From the NCBI RefSeq assembly GCF_036322705.1, contig NZ_AP027270.1:2853501-2917500 (forward strand): a stretch of 64,000 nucleotides of DNA, written 5' to 3'. Positions within the stretch are counted from its first letter, which is position 1. Each line of letters starts with the position of its first letter. Positions 1 through 8,485 of the stretch are shown piece by piece. Made by a program: the position numbers and the translations under genes. The notes beneath the pieces were generated by a model. The model saw nothing but the letters and a program-made list of their open reading frames with translations. It was not told the origin of the DNA and made no database searches. The stretch is from Maricaulis maris. GTDB lineage: Bacteria > Pseudomonadota > Alphaproteobacteria > Caulobacterales > Maricaulaceae.

Positions 1-208
1 AAGGCATGTCGCCTCGCTGGCCGACCATCTTGTGCGCAAGCTCAAGGAGACGGGACACGGCAAGGCCCGGATCGAAGGCACCCAGACCAATGACTGGGTC
101 CTGATCGACATGGGCGATATCATTGTTCACATCTTCCGCCCGGAAGTGCGCGAATTCTACAATCTGGAAAAGATGTGGTCGGTAGAGCCGGACGCGTCGG
201 CCTCCTAG
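1..208 (+). CDS. rsfS: Ribosome silencing factor RsfS, C-terminal part (5' cut by window edge)
   Basis: The window opens inside this gene; 68 C-terminal codons remain, so the N-terminus is missing. The visible part carries the conserved end of the RsfS/YbeB/Iojap family, including TNDWVLIDMGDIIVHIF and EFYNLEKMW. Family members bind ribosomal protein uL14 on the 50S subunit and hinder subunit joining, lowering translation under starvation. The TAG stop (206-208) is followed without a gap by the GTG of rlmH, so translational coupling is likely. The order rsfS-rlmH is widespread in bacteria, which supports the call. Confidence 0.93.
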   Translation, partial: RHVASLADHLVRKLKETGHGKARIEGTQTNDWVLIDMGDIIVHIFRPEVREFYNLEKMWSVEPDASAS

Positions 209-679
209 GTGAAGCTGCGCATCGCCGCCATCGGTCGGCTGAAGTCCGGCCCTGAACGCACCCTGGTCGATGACTATCTGGAACGCGGCACCGCGACCGG
301 ACGAGCCATCGGCCTGGGTCCGCTCGCCGAGACCGAGCTCGATAACCGGAGCCTCAAAAGCGCCAATGATGAAAGCCGGGCCCTTGCGGCCAGTCTTGAC
401 CCGGGCGCGCGGCTTGTCCTTCTGGATGAGCGCGGCAAGGCTCTGGGATCACGCCAGCTGGCGAGGCAAGTCGGCCAGTGGCGGGATGAAGGGGTACGGG
501 AAGCGGTTTTCTGCATCGGCGGCGCCGACGGTCATGATCGCTCGCAATTCCCCCAGCCTGACCTGATGCTTGCCTTCGGCCCGGCCGTTTTCCCGCACAA
601 GCTGGTCAGGGTCATGCTTGCCGAGCAGCTTTACCGGGCGGTCTCCATCCTTGCCGGGACGCCCTATCATCGTGATTGA
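209..679 (+). CDS. rlmH: 23S rRNA (pseudouridine1915-N3)-methyltransferase RlmH
   Basis: A 156-residue SPOUT-class methyltransferase that methylates pseudouridine 1915 in helix 69 of 23S rRNA using S-adenosylmethionine. The family signature is clear: N-terminal KLRIAAIGRLKSGPE, central VLLDERGK, the knotted SAM-binding loop CIGGADGHD (about residues 102-110) and the C-terminal LAEQLYRA...YHRD end. Length matches the usual 155-160 residues. The start is a GTG directly abutting the rsfS stop; no separate ribosome site is visible, so it is probably translated by ribosomes finishing rsfS. Confidence 0.96.
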   Translation: MKLRIAAIGRLKSGPERTLVDDYLERGTATGRAIGLGPLAETELDNRSLKSANDESRALAASLDPGARLVLLDERGKALGSRQLARQVGQWRDEGVREAVFCIGGADGHDRSQFPQPDLMLAFGPAVFPHKLVRVMLAEQLYRAVSILAGTPYHRD

Positions 680-710
680 GCGTTAACCGGGAGCCGGATA
701 GCCTTTCCCC

Positions 711-1931
711 ATGTTGAGCGTTTTCGCAGCCCTGCTGCTCCTCCAGACCCAGCCTGCCACTCCGCCAGACGCGGACGAGGCGGCACGTCTGGAACAGGAA
801 GAACGTGAAAACGCCGCCCGCGCGGAAGCCGTTGCCCAACAAGCCGAAGCCCTCGCCGACGAAATTGCCCTGATGCAGCGTCAGCTGGTCGATCTGGGAC
901 AGCGCGTCGGTGCCAGCGAAAATGCGGCCCTGATCGCGGAGGCGGAACTTGATCGCCTAGCCGGCGAGGAAGCCGAATTGCTCGGCCGCCTCACCGAAGA
1001 CCGGGAAACCCTGATCGACATCCTCGCGGCCATCCAACGTATCGAAAGCCAGACCCCACCGGCCGTTCTCGCCGCTCCGGAAGATGCCGCCGAGGCGGCC
1101 CGGGCCGCCTCGCTGATGTCGGAAGTGGCGCCGGCCTTGCGCGAACGGGCCGACCAAATCGCGGACCAGCTGACACAATTGCGTGAGGTGCGGGCGTCGA
1201 TTGAGAGCGAACAGACGAGTTTGGGCACGGCCGAGCGCGCCTTGTCCGCGCAGCGATTGGAGCTGGAAGTGCTGATCGCGGAACGCCGGGCCCTGGAGGC
1301 ACGCCGTCGGAATGAGGCCGTCACCTTGCTCGAGGCGTCGAGCTCGGCCGGTCAGCGGGCCCGCTCGATCCGCTCCCTGATTGGCGAGTTGAGCCGCATG
1401 GCGGAAGTCATGCCCACGCTCAATCCGCGCCGTACGCCGCCTGACACCGCTATCCCCGCACCCCGGGTGAGACCGCCCCGCGACCTTGTTGCGGCCCGTG
1501 TCCCCACTGCGCCCCTGGAAACCCTGCGCTTTGCCGACGCACGGGGCCGACTGCGTCCACCGGCGACAGGCGCGGTCGTGAGAGGCTATGGTGATCTGGC
1601 CGAAGATGGCACAGCATCTGAAGGAATTTTCATTCGGACCCGGCCCCGGGCACAGGTAGTCTCGCCTTTTGACGGTCGGGTCGAGTTTGCCGGACCGTTC
1701 AACACCTATGGCGGTCTCTTGATCCTCAATGTCGGCGATGGCTACTATGTTGTTCTGGCAGGCATGTCGGTAACCTATGCCAGTGTCGGCCAGAGCGTCC
1801 TCGCCGGAGAGCCCGTTGGCGCTATGTCAGAAGCCGAGCAATCGGCACCAGACTTGTATCTGGAACTGAGACGAAATGACGATGCGATTGATCCGGGACC
1901 GTGGTTCCGGACGATATCGCAACCGGGCTAG
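711..1931 (+). CDS. EnvC-like murein hydrolase activator (coiled coil plus degenerate LytM domain)
   Basis: A 406-residue secreted protein. A short hydrophobic N-terminus is followed by a long Ala/Glu/Arg-rich coiled coil (about residues 22-235), a Pro-rich linker and a C-terminal LytM/M23 domain (about 280-400). The zinc ligands of active M23 enzymes appear lost: the position of the HxH motif reads DLYLELR and the first His region reads SEGIFI. This is the pattern of EnvC-type factors, which do not cut peptidoglycan themselves but activate periplasmic amidases at the division site. It lies between rlmH and ctpA and close to a YibQ-like gene, a usual alphaproteobacterial arrangement. The role is by family analogy; the partner amidase is not in the window. 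Confidence 0.85.
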   Translation: MLSVFAALLLLQTQPATPPDADEAARLEQEERENAARAEAVAQQAEALADEIALMQRQLVDLGQRVGASENAALIAEAELDRLAGEEAELLGRLTEDRETLIDILAAIQRIESQTPPAVLAAPEDAAEAARAASLMSEVAPALRERADQIADQLTQLREVRASIESEQTSLGTAERALSAQRLELEVLIAERRALEARRRNEAVTLLEASSSAGQRARSIRSLIGELSRMAEVMPTLNPRRTPPDTAIPAPRVRPPRDLVAARVPTAPLETLRFADARGRLRPPATGAVVRGYGDLAEDGTASEGIFIRTRPRAQVVSPFDGRVEFAGPFNTYGGLLILNVGDGYYVVLAGMSVTYASVGQSVLAGEPVGAMSEAEQSAPDLYLELRRNDDAIDPGPWFRTISQPG

Positions 1932-1961
1932 ACCCATCGCGCTCAAAGGACGCGAGATAGC

Positions 1962-3275
1962 ATGCGTATCAATGTGTTCGCTTCAATGGTGGCTTTCGCC
2001 GTCGGCGCCGTGGCTATCGCGGTCTCGGCTGAGGGTGCCCAGGAAGACCGGTCGGCCAGTTTCCGCCAGATCGAGCTCTTCGGTGACGTGCTCAGCCGCA
2101 TCGAGTCGGACTATGTCTCCGACACCGATCAGGCCGAGCTCATCGAGGCCGCCATTGAGGGCATGCTGACCTCGCTCGATCCCCACTCCGCCTATCATAA
2201 TCCCGATGCCTACGAAGACCTGCGCGTCACGACGCGCGGTGAATATGGCGGGCTTGGCATGGAGGTCGTCCGCCGCGAGCAGTACATCACCATCGTTTCA
2301 CCGATCGCCGACACACCGGCTGAACGGGCCGGACTTCGGACCAATGACCGCATTATCGCGGTCGATGGCGAAGCGATCGTGGGCATTTCCGTCGATGAGG
2401 CTGTCGCCCTCATGCGCGGCGCTGTCGGTGACCCGGTGACCATCACGATTTCGCGTGATCAGGATGATCCGTTCGATGTCACCCTGGTACGCGACACCAT
2501 CCCGCTGCGGACGGTGGTGACGCGAATCGAGGAAGGCGTACCCTATATGCGGATTGCCGGCTTCAATGAGCGCACGACCGAGATGGTCCAGGAGGGCCTG
2601 ACCGAGCTGCGCGACGAATTCGGCGCTGACCTGCCGGGCCTGATTGTCGACATGCGCTTCAATCCGGGCGGCCTTCTGGACCAGGCGATCGGCGTGACCG
2701 ATGTCTTCCTCGATGGCGGCGAGGTGGTGTCCACCCGAACCCGTGATCCGCGCGACACCCAGCGCTATAATGCCCGTCCGGGGGACCGGCTCAACGGGGT
2801 CCCGATCGTGATTCTGATCAATGAAGGCACCGCGAGCGCGGCAGAAATTGTCGCCGGGGCTCTGCAGGACCGGGAACGCGCCGAACTGGTCGGCATGACA
2901 AGCTTCGGGAAGGGCTCGATCCAGACCATCATCCCGCTGCGGGGCGGACGCGACGGCGCCCTGCGCCTGACCACCGGCCGCTATTACACGCCGGCCGGCC
3001 GCTCCATCCAGGCGACCGGCATTGTTCCGGACCAGCAGATCTCGGCCTGGGCGCTTAACGATGACGCGGAAGCCGATGTGCCGCAGATCGGCTCGGAAGC
3101 GGATCTCGACGGCGCTCTGGTCAATGAAAACGGCGATGAGCGTGAGACCACGGATCTTGCGGCCGTCGAACAGCCGCCGGCTGACTGGCCGGAGGACGAA
3201 GACTACCAGCTGCATCGCGCGGTCGAGATTCTGACCTCGGCCATGGAAACCCAGCAGGCCTCCCTGCGGCCCTGA
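1962..3275 (+). CDS. ctpA: Carboxy-terminal processing protease CtpA (S41 family)
   Basis: A 437-residue periplasmic serine protease. It has an N-terminal signal/anchor (about 1-26), a PDZ domain (about 85-170) that recognises C-terminal tails, and an S41 core. The catalytic serine lies in EGTASAAE (Ser292) and the general-base lysine in FGKGSIQT (Lys317), the 25-residue spacing expected of the Ser-Lys dyad. The C-terminal tail is acidic. The gene starts 30 bases after the EnvC-like gene, so the two probably share a transcript, and it ends at a strong hairpin. Ctp proteases process envelope proteins and wall hydrolases; pairing with an EnvC-like factor suggests a wall-remodelling role. Confidence 0.95.
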   Translation: MRINVFASMVAFAVGAVAIAVSAEGAQEDRSASFRQIELFGDVLSRIESDYVSDTDQAELIEAAIEGMLTSLDPHSAYHNPDAYEDLRVTTRGEYGGLGMEVVRREQYITIVSPIADTPAERAGLRTNDRIIAVDGEAIVGISVDEAVALMRGAVGDPVTITISRDQDDPFDVTLVRDTIPLRTVVTRIEEGVPYMRIAGFNERTTEMVQEGLTELRDEFGADLPGLIVDMRFNPGGLLDQAIGVTDVFLDGGEVVSTRTRDPRDTQRYNARPGDRLNGVPIVILINEGTASAAEIVAGALQDRERAELVGMTSFGKGSIQTIIPLRGGRDGALRLTTGRYYTPAGRSIQATGIVPDQQISAWALNDDAEADVPQIGSEADLDGALVNENGDERETTDLAAVEQPPADWPEDEDYQLHRAVEILTSAMETQQASLRP

Positions 3276-3307
3276 GCGCCGCGCGGACATCCAGAGACAC
3301 GCCCCTG

Positions 3308-3335
3308 ACGGCGGCCGGTGAACACCGGCCGCCGT
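3308..3335 (+). terminator. Hairpin terminator after ctpA
   Basis: A perfect 12-bp stem (ACGGCGGCCGGT at 3308-3319, complement at 3324-3335) with a GAAC tetraloop, beginning 32 bases after the ctpA stop and followed by a T-rich stretch (GTTTCTTAC). It probably ends the rsfS-ctpA transcript. Confidence 0.75.
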
Positions 3336-3426
3336 TAACCGTTTCTTACAGCACACACAGGCAGATTGGAGACCAGCGGGAGGTTCCCGACCTCCCTTTC
3401 TGCAACCCACAGACCGTGCTGCCGCC

Positions 3427-4779
3427 ATGTCGACCGCCCTTCTTCGCCACGCCCGACCGCTCCTGACCCTGCGCGCGCCGCTTTTTGCGGGCATCGCTGC
3501 GGCTGGAGCTCTGAGCCTGATGATTGGTGGCGTTGCCCTTTTCGGCGATGGCGAGATCGCCTTGCCGCGCGCCGTCGGTGGCGTCGAGCCCGCTGCCCTG
3601 CCGGAACCGGCCAGCCACGATATGCGGGCTGATACCGCCCCTCATGACGCCGGCATTCGCTTTCTGGAGCCCGAGGGAGACGGCGACGTCACCCTGTCAG
3701 GTGTCCGTGAAGGGTTTGAGGCACCGGTCGCGCCATCGACCAGCCCCTCAGAACGCGTTGCTCACGGGTCGGACCCGGCTGATGCCGAAACGCGCCACGC
3801 AGCCGAAACCGCAGGCGCGCCGGCAGCCAACCCGAACGCCTTGCCCCGCGCTCCCATTGCCGGTTTGACCGAGCCCGGACCGGGTGGTCCGCTGCCGGTT
3901 ATCGCGGCCAACGGGACCCGACCTTCACGGGCCTATGCCCGACCCTATCATGGGGATCCTGGGGCACCGACGATCGCCGTTGTCATTGGCGGGATGGGAC
4001 TGAACTCGGCCGTAACCGAAGCCGCGATCAACGAATTGCCGCCAGAAGTGGCGCTCAGCTTTGCTGTTTACACGCGCGATCTCCAGACCTGGATCGACCG
4101 CGCCCGGGCCGCGGGCCATGAAGTGCTGATCGAAGCGCCGATGGAGCCCTTTGACTATCCCAACAACGACCCTGGCCCCCACACCCTGCTGGCGGACGGG
4201 ACGATCGAGGAAAACAGCCGTCGCCTCGCCTGGGTCCTGAGCCGGGCCACAGGTTATTTCGGCGTGACCAATTATCTCGGCGCCCGCTTCTCGGCCTCAC
4301 AAGGTGCGATGCGCCAGGTTTTCGGAACGCTGGAGGAGCGCGGCGTCGCCTTCCTGCATGACGGGGCGGGACGACGCTCGACCATCGAAGCGGCCGCCGG
4401 GAGCACTGATATCCTGTACGCAGTGGCCGACCGCATCCTTGATGAGGACCTGTCCCCGGAAGCGATCGACGACCGGCTTCTGGCACTGGAAGCATTGGCG
4501 ATCCAGAACGGGTCGGCGCTCGGCACCGGTTTTGCCTATCCGGCAACCGTGGACCAGGTTCGCGACTGGGCGATCAGCCTTGACATGCGCGGCTACCAGC
4601 TGGCTCCGCCCTCGGCTGTCATGGCCCGACGCCGGCTCGAAGCCCGCCTGGCAGCCGAAGCCGCAGCCGCCCTGCCGCATGATGAGGCCGCGGCAACGGA
4701 TCATCGCTGGGCCCGCGATCCGGACGCAGCCGGGGGGGCAGAGGAAAGCCATGCGGCGCCTGCAGCCAGCGGCCACTGA
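3427..4779 (+). CDS. Divergent polysaccharide deacetylase (YibQ-like)
   Basis: A 450-residue protein with an N-terminal membrane anchor (about 18-40), a long Ala/Pro-rich low-complexity linker and a C-terminal divergent polysaccharide deacetylase domain (about 175-400). Family marks include IAVVIGGMGLN, the sheet-turn segment EVALSFAVYTRDL, EVLIEAPMEP and VTNYLGARFSAS. The usual DxDD metal triad is not evident, as in other members of this divergent clan. Its neighbours (EnvC-like factor and CtpA upstream, RppH overlapping downstream) match the common envC-ctp-yibQ cluster, so a cell-wall function is likely but the substrate is unknown. The stop overlaps the rppH start by one base (TGATG). Confidence 0.85.
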   Translation: MSTALLRHARPLLTLRAPLFAGIAAAGALSLMIGGVALFGDGEIALPRAVGGVEPAALPEPASHDMRADTAPHDAGIRFLEPEGDGDVTLSGVREGFEAPVAPSTSPSERVAHGSDPADAETRHAAETAGAPAANPNALPRAPIAGLTEPGPGGPLPVIAANGTRPSRAYARPYHGDPGAPTIAVVIGGMGLNSAVTEAAINELPPEVALSFAVYTRDLQTWIDRARAAGHEVLIEAPMEPFDYPNNDPGPHTLLADGTIEENSRRLAWVLSRATGYFGVTNYLGARFSASQGAMRQVFGTLEERGVAFLHDGAGRRSTIEAAAGSTDILYAVADRILDEDLSPEAIDDRLLALEALAIQNGSALGTGFAYPATVDQVRDWAISLDMRGYQLAPPSAVMARRRLEARLAAEAAAALPHDEAAATDHRWARDPDAAGGAEESHAAPAASGH

Positions 4780-5306
4780 TGGCGGCGCAGCCCGACGATC
4801 CCTACCCCCATCACCGGGCCAATGTGGGCATCGCATTGTTCAACCATAGCGGTGCGATCTGGCTCGGTCGGCGTGAAGCCACACCCGGTCCCTGGAACTG
4901 GCAATTACCGCAGGGCGGAATCGATGCTGGCGAGGACGCCCAGGCGGCGGCCCTGCGCGAGCTGCAGGAAGAAACCGGCATCCCGGCCGAGGTTGTCGCC
5001 TATCTCGGCGAGATCGAGGGATGGCTGGCCTATGACTACCCCGCCGACGTCCGCGAAGACCCCCGGTTTCACAAGAAACGACATCTCGGCCAGAAGCAGC
5101 GCTGGTTTGCCTTCCGGTTCAAGGGGGAGGACAGCCAGATCAACCTGTCGGCCCATGCCGAGGTCGAATTCGATGCCTGGCGTTGGGGCCGATTGAGCGA
5201 GATCCCGGAGTTGATCATTCCCTGGAAACGGGACGTGTACGAGACGGTGGCCGCCAGCTTCGCGGTGTTTGCCGACGGCAACCCCGCCGGTCACGATACG
5301 CGCTGA
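4779..5306 (+). CDS. rppH: RNA pyrophosphohydrolase RppH (Nudix)
   Basis: A 175-residue Nudix hydrolase that removes pyrophosphate from the 5' triphosphate end of mRNA and so starts 5'-dependent decay. The opening RANVGIALFNHSG and WQLPQGGIDAGED match RppH, and the full Nudix box is present (GGIDAGED through RELQEETGI, about residues 45-67). The GQKQRWFAFRF segment is also typical of RppH rather than other Nudix enzymes. Its ATG overlaps the stop of the YibQ-like gene, implying coupled translation. Confidence 0.95.
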   Translation: MAAQPDDPYPHHRANVGIALFNHSGAIWLGRREATPGPWNWQLPQGGIDAGEDAQAAALRELQEETGIPAEVVAYLGEIEGWLAYDYPADVREDPRFHKKRHLGQKQRWFAFRFKGEDSQINLSAHAEVEFDAWRWGRLSEIPELIIPWKRDVYETVAASFAVFADGNPAGHDTR

Positions 5307-5361
5307 TCGCTGGATCCGGCCGGGTCTTGGCCAATTTGTCCCGACAGCCTATCACTGCGTG

Positions 5362-6351
5362 ATGTCCTCAATCCTGGCGATTGCGATCGCCCTGTCGGCA
5401 CTGATAGCGGTTTATCTCCTGACCCAGGCGCGGCAGGACAAACCGGCCCACGCCTGGCTCGGCACGGCCTTCGGCCTGATTTCGCTGCAACAGGCGCTGA
5501 CGCTGATCTCGCTATCCGAGGGCTTTGACTCCGTGAACTGGGGTCGACCCATTATCGCCGCTCTCCTGCCAACGGTTCTATGGCTGCAGGTTCAGGCCAA
5601 TGCACGGGTGGACTGGCACGTTCACCCGAGACACCTGGCCCTGGTCGTGCCCGCCTGCGGGATTGTGATCCTTCGCCTTACACCTGCATTGTCCGGCTTC
5701 CTCGACGGTGCCATGGTCCTGATCTATCTCGGCTTTGCCCTCGCGATTGGTTTGCCGGCCTGGAGCAGGGCCCGGCCGGCGTCCGCGCAATCGACCGGAT
5801 GGGCGAAACTGGTGAGCGTCTGGCTGGTGGCAATCGCCTTGTCCGACCTCGCGATCGCGCTCGAGCTGGCCGGCGGTACCGATCTGACCCGCTCTCACCT
5901 GCTCGCCACGACCCTTGCCAGCCTGGTCGCCTTTCTCGCTTATGCGCTGCTCTCGGGTTTACAGGGCAGTGGCCCCCTGTTCTGGCTGACCCGCCGGCGC
6001 CGGTCCGACAGTGAACTCCGCAAAACGCTGGAGACCCATATGGATGTCGCCCGCCCCTGGCTGGACCCCGAGCTGACGACCGCGCGACTGGGGCGACAGC
6101 TTGGTCTGCCGCAAAGAGCAGTCTCGGAGACCGTGAACGACAGCCTCGGGATGAGCGTGAGCCGCTGGATCAATACCTACCGCATCGCGGAGGCTCAGCG
6201 GCTCATGCAAACCAATCCTGACCGTCCCCTCGTTGACCTGATGCTGGAGTGCGGCTTTCAGACCCGGTCCAATTTCAACAAGGCCTTCAAGGACCTGACC
6301 GGCGAGACCCCGAGCGCTTGGCGGCGGGGCCAGGGTCCGGTCAAGGCCTAG
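5362..6351 (+). CDS. AraC-family regulator with a multi-pass membrane N-terminus
   Basis: A 329-residue protein. The first 200 residues form about six or seven hydrophobic helices (starting SSILAIAIALSALIAVYLL), and the last 100 form an AraC/XylS DNA-binding domain (LDPELTTARLGRQLGLPQRAVSETVND...RIAEAQRLM...CGFQTRSNFNKAFKDLTGETPSAWRR). The layout is that of membrane-embedded AraC-like sensors, so it probably senses a signal in the membrane or periplasm and regulates transcription from the membrane. I chose the ATG at 5362 because an upstream in-frame start would overlap rppH by 38 bases. The 3' end overlaps the convergent amidohydrolase gene by 11 bases. Its target is unknown; the amidohydrolase is a candidate. 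Confidence 0.85.
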   Translation: MSSILAIAIALSALIAVYLLTQARQDKPAHAWLGTAFGLISLQQALTLISLSEGFDSVNWGRPIIAALLPTVLWLQVQANARVDWHVHPRHLALVVPACGIVILRLTPALSGFLDGAMVLIYLGFALAIGLPAWSRARPASAQSTGWAKLVSVWLVAIALSDLAIALELAGGTDLTRSHLLATTLASLVAFLAYALLSGLQGSGPLFWLTRRRRSDSELRKTLETHMDVARPWLDPELTTARLGRQLGLPQRAVSETVNDSLGMSVSRWINTYRIAEAQRLMQTNPDRPLVDLMLECGFQTRSNFNKAFKDLTGETPSAWRRGQGPVKA

Positions 6352-7843
6352 CACGAGCCGAGAGGCTGTCACGGTCCAGGGCCGACCCGTCGAGGATCAC
6401 GGTGCGGATATCCGACATGGCGCTGATATCGACGCGCGGATCGGAGCGGAGCAGGATCAGGTCGGCGCGGAGACCCCGATCAATCCGGCCGAGCTCATCC
6501 TGGAGACCCAGGAGGCGGGCATTGACGACAGTCGCAGCGGCGAGGATGTCATGCGGCGCTATGCCGGCCTCGGACCAGTCCAGCATTTCCCAGTAGCCGG
6601 CCAGGCCGGGAGGTGACGCCCAGCCGAATCCGCCCACCGCGGTATCGGTGCCGAAGGACAGTTTGCCGCCCTGGCGGTAATAGTCACCGATCAGGGCGCG
6701 GTAGCGGGCATTGAAGTTGTCCTGAAGAGCCGGCATGTCGGCATCGGTCGTGCCGTCCGGCAAGAGGCTCCGGAAGCGCCCGAGAAACTGGTCGCGTTGG
6801 CGCTGGGCATCGGTGGTGAGATAGGCCAGATAGTCGGCCCCCACGACAGTCTCCCATGCGGGATCCAGGAGGCTCTCCGGATGGAAAAGCGACTGGGTGT
6901 TGCGCAAGGTCCGGAATGTCGGCTGGAGATACGCACCGGAGCCCGCCAGCCGGTCGCTGAGAGCCTGCGTCGCCTCCGACGGCCCGGTCGCAGCGAAACC
7001 CTCCTCCGGCCATTCCCAAAGCCCATGGGCAAACGCATCGAGGCCAGCCTCCAGACCGGCAGTAAAACCGTCGGGCGTCGTCGCGTGCAGGAAGACCGGC
7101 ATGGACCGCGCCGCAGCGGCCTCGTGAACGGCCGTCAATGCATCGACGGAAGGCAAGGCGAAGGGAGGCGGGCCACCGGGCCACCAGAGCGCCTCTTCAT
7201 AATAGAGCTTCACACAGCGACCGCCATCTGCCTCGATCGCGTCCAGCACAGCGTCAGGGGTATGCGCCGCGGGGTCCGCCCCATCGGGGAGGTAATTGCT
7301 CCCTTCCGGGTCGTGGAGATAGTTGGGGAAACTGGCCGCGAACTCGTCCGGCCCGAACTCAAGCGACATGAAGCCGTCCGGCAGCACCACACCCTGGCCG
7401 CAATGGAACAGGCGCGGATGGACCGGCGATGCCTCGAACCGGGCATTGGCCGAAGCGATCGCGTTCAGCTCCACCACGCTGGTATAGCCATAGTACAGGA
7501 AGCTGCGCGGCTGCTGACTCATGAAACCCGCACGCAGGCTCTCATAGTCTGCCGCGAGCCCGGCCCGGAGCCCGGTTGCATGGTAGAGGTGGACATGGGC
7601 GTCGATCAGCCCGGGAACCAGATAACCGCCGTCGCCGTCGAGCTCCTGACGGCCGTGGCCGGACAAGTTTGGACCAATCTCCGAGATCCGGCCGTCGATA
7701 ATCGCGATATCGGCGCGCTCACCATCATGGGGACTTTCCGGCGAGACGATCACGACATCGCGGATGATCAAATCGGGCTGGGCCTGCACGACGGGGGCAA
7801 GGGAGACCAGCGCGGCGAGGACGGGTGAATAGAGGCTGTGCAT
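6341..7843 (-). CDS. Secreted amidohydrolase (metal-dependent, imidazolonepropionase/prolidase-like)
   Basis: A 500-residue exported member of the amidohydrolase superfamily. It has an N-terminal signal peptide (MHSLYSPVLAALVSLAPVVQA), the beta-sandwich segment (VVIVSPESPHDGERADIAIIDGRISEIG) and the first metal motif LVPGLIDAHVHLYHA. A barrel histidine (PVFLHATTPDG) and the late aspartate (LSFGTDTAVGG) follow, and the domain closes with LRADLILLRSDPRVDISA. The start at 7843 is preferred over an ATG at 7858 because AGGAG lies 6 bases before it, inside the longer reading. The substrate cannot be read from sequence; secreted relatives act on cyclic amides or dipeptides. Confidence 0.85.
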   Translation of the reverse strand: MHSLYSPVLAALVSLAPVVQAQPDLIIRDVVIVSPESPHDGERADIAIIDGRISEIGPNLSGHGRQELDGDGGYLVPGLIDAHVHLYHATGLRAGLAADYESLRAGFMSQQPRSFLYYGYTSVVELNAIASANARFEASPVHPRLFHCGQGVVLPDGFMSLEFGPDEFAASFPNYLHDPEGSNYLPDGADPAAHTPDAVLDAIEADGGRCVKLYYEEALWWPGGPPPFALPSVDALTAVHEAAAARSMPVFLHATTPDGFTAGLEAGLDAFAHGLWEWPEEGFAATGPSEATQALSDRLAGSGAYLQPTFRTLRNTQSLFHPESLLDPAWETVVGADYLAYLTTDAQRQRDQFLGRFRSLLPDGTTDADMPALQDNFNARYRALIGDYYRQGGKLSFGTDTAVGGFGWASPPGLAGYWEMLDWSEAGIAPHDILAAATVVNARLLGLQDELGRIDRGLRADLILLRSDPRVDISAMSDIRTVILDGSALDRDSLSARARP

Positions 7844-7923
7844 GCGACACTCCTGCATGAAGAACAGGCTTCAACTGTCCGACTTCCGGCCCGGCATGCG
7901 ACCTCGAACGCGATTTGAGACAT

Positions 7924-7953
7924 GAAAAAGGCCGCTTCCCGAAGGAAGCGGCC
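7924..7953 (-). terminator. Rho-independent terminator of atpC
   Basis: A perfect 10-bp stem (GGCCGCTTCC at 7930-7939 and its complement at 7944-7953) with a 4-base loop. Read on the minus strand it is followed by a run of five T. It lies 30 bases past the atpC stop. Confidence 0.85.
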
Positions 7954-7982
7954 CTGTTCTCACAGCGGCAGGGGAACCGACC

Positions 7983-8384
7983 CTAGTGGGCGACCACCGC
8001 CTGCATCGCCTCATACTTGGCAACGAGTGCAGCCGCATGCTCGCGCTCTTCATCGTCCTTGGCCGCAGTCACGTCTTCGCGGGCATTGGACAGGTCCTGC
8101 GCCAACTGGTCAGCGTCGATATCAGCCACGGCGATGGCTTCCTCGGCCAGAATGGTGAGACCGGCCGGGGTAACCTCGGCGAACCCGCCATGAATGAAGG
8201 TCCGGGTCTCCGCACCACCATCAATCACCGTGATCGCACCGGGGCGGATCACCGACATGAAGGGGGCGTGGTTCGGCAGCACACCGAAATCACCTTCTTC
8301 GCCAGGCACGACAACCTGGTCGACATTACCGGCGAACAGGCGGCGCTCCGGAGAGACGAGATCAAAATGGAGTTTGTCAGCCAT
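7983..8384 (-). CDS. atpC: F1 ATP synthase epsilon subunit
   Basis: A 133-residue subunit of the F1 central stalk that couples rotor and catalytic head and can inhibit ATP hydrolysis. The N-terminal beta domain is intact (HFDLVSPERRLFAGNVDQVVVPGEEGDFGVLPNHAPFMS) and a C-terminal helical hairpin rich in Asp/Glu/Ala follows. The start at 8384 (MADKLHF) has GAAGGG upstream; a longer reading adds 26 residues absent from the family. Unusually it is separated from atpD by another gene and by a terminator, so it must be made from a different transcript or by read-through. Confidence 0.95.
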   Translation of the reverse strand: MADKLHFDLVSPERRLFAGNVDQVVVPGEEGDFGVLPNHAPFMSVIRPGAITVIDGGAETRTFIHGGFAEVTPAGLTILAEEAIAVADIDADQLAQDLSNAREDVTAAKDDEEREHAAALVAKYEAMQAVVAH

Positions 8385-8485
8385 GAGTATGCCCTTCGAT
8401 ATTCCGCGTCCGTCTAGCAGGTATTCCGCCGCTTGTGGACCCCCAAGATCACCGGCTGACATGGGCTGGCGAAGCGGCGCCTCCG

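Noticed and set aside
2298-3494. A 398-codon minus-strand open frame opposite ctpA
   Set aside because: Antisense to an intact protease gene and running through its terminator hairpin.
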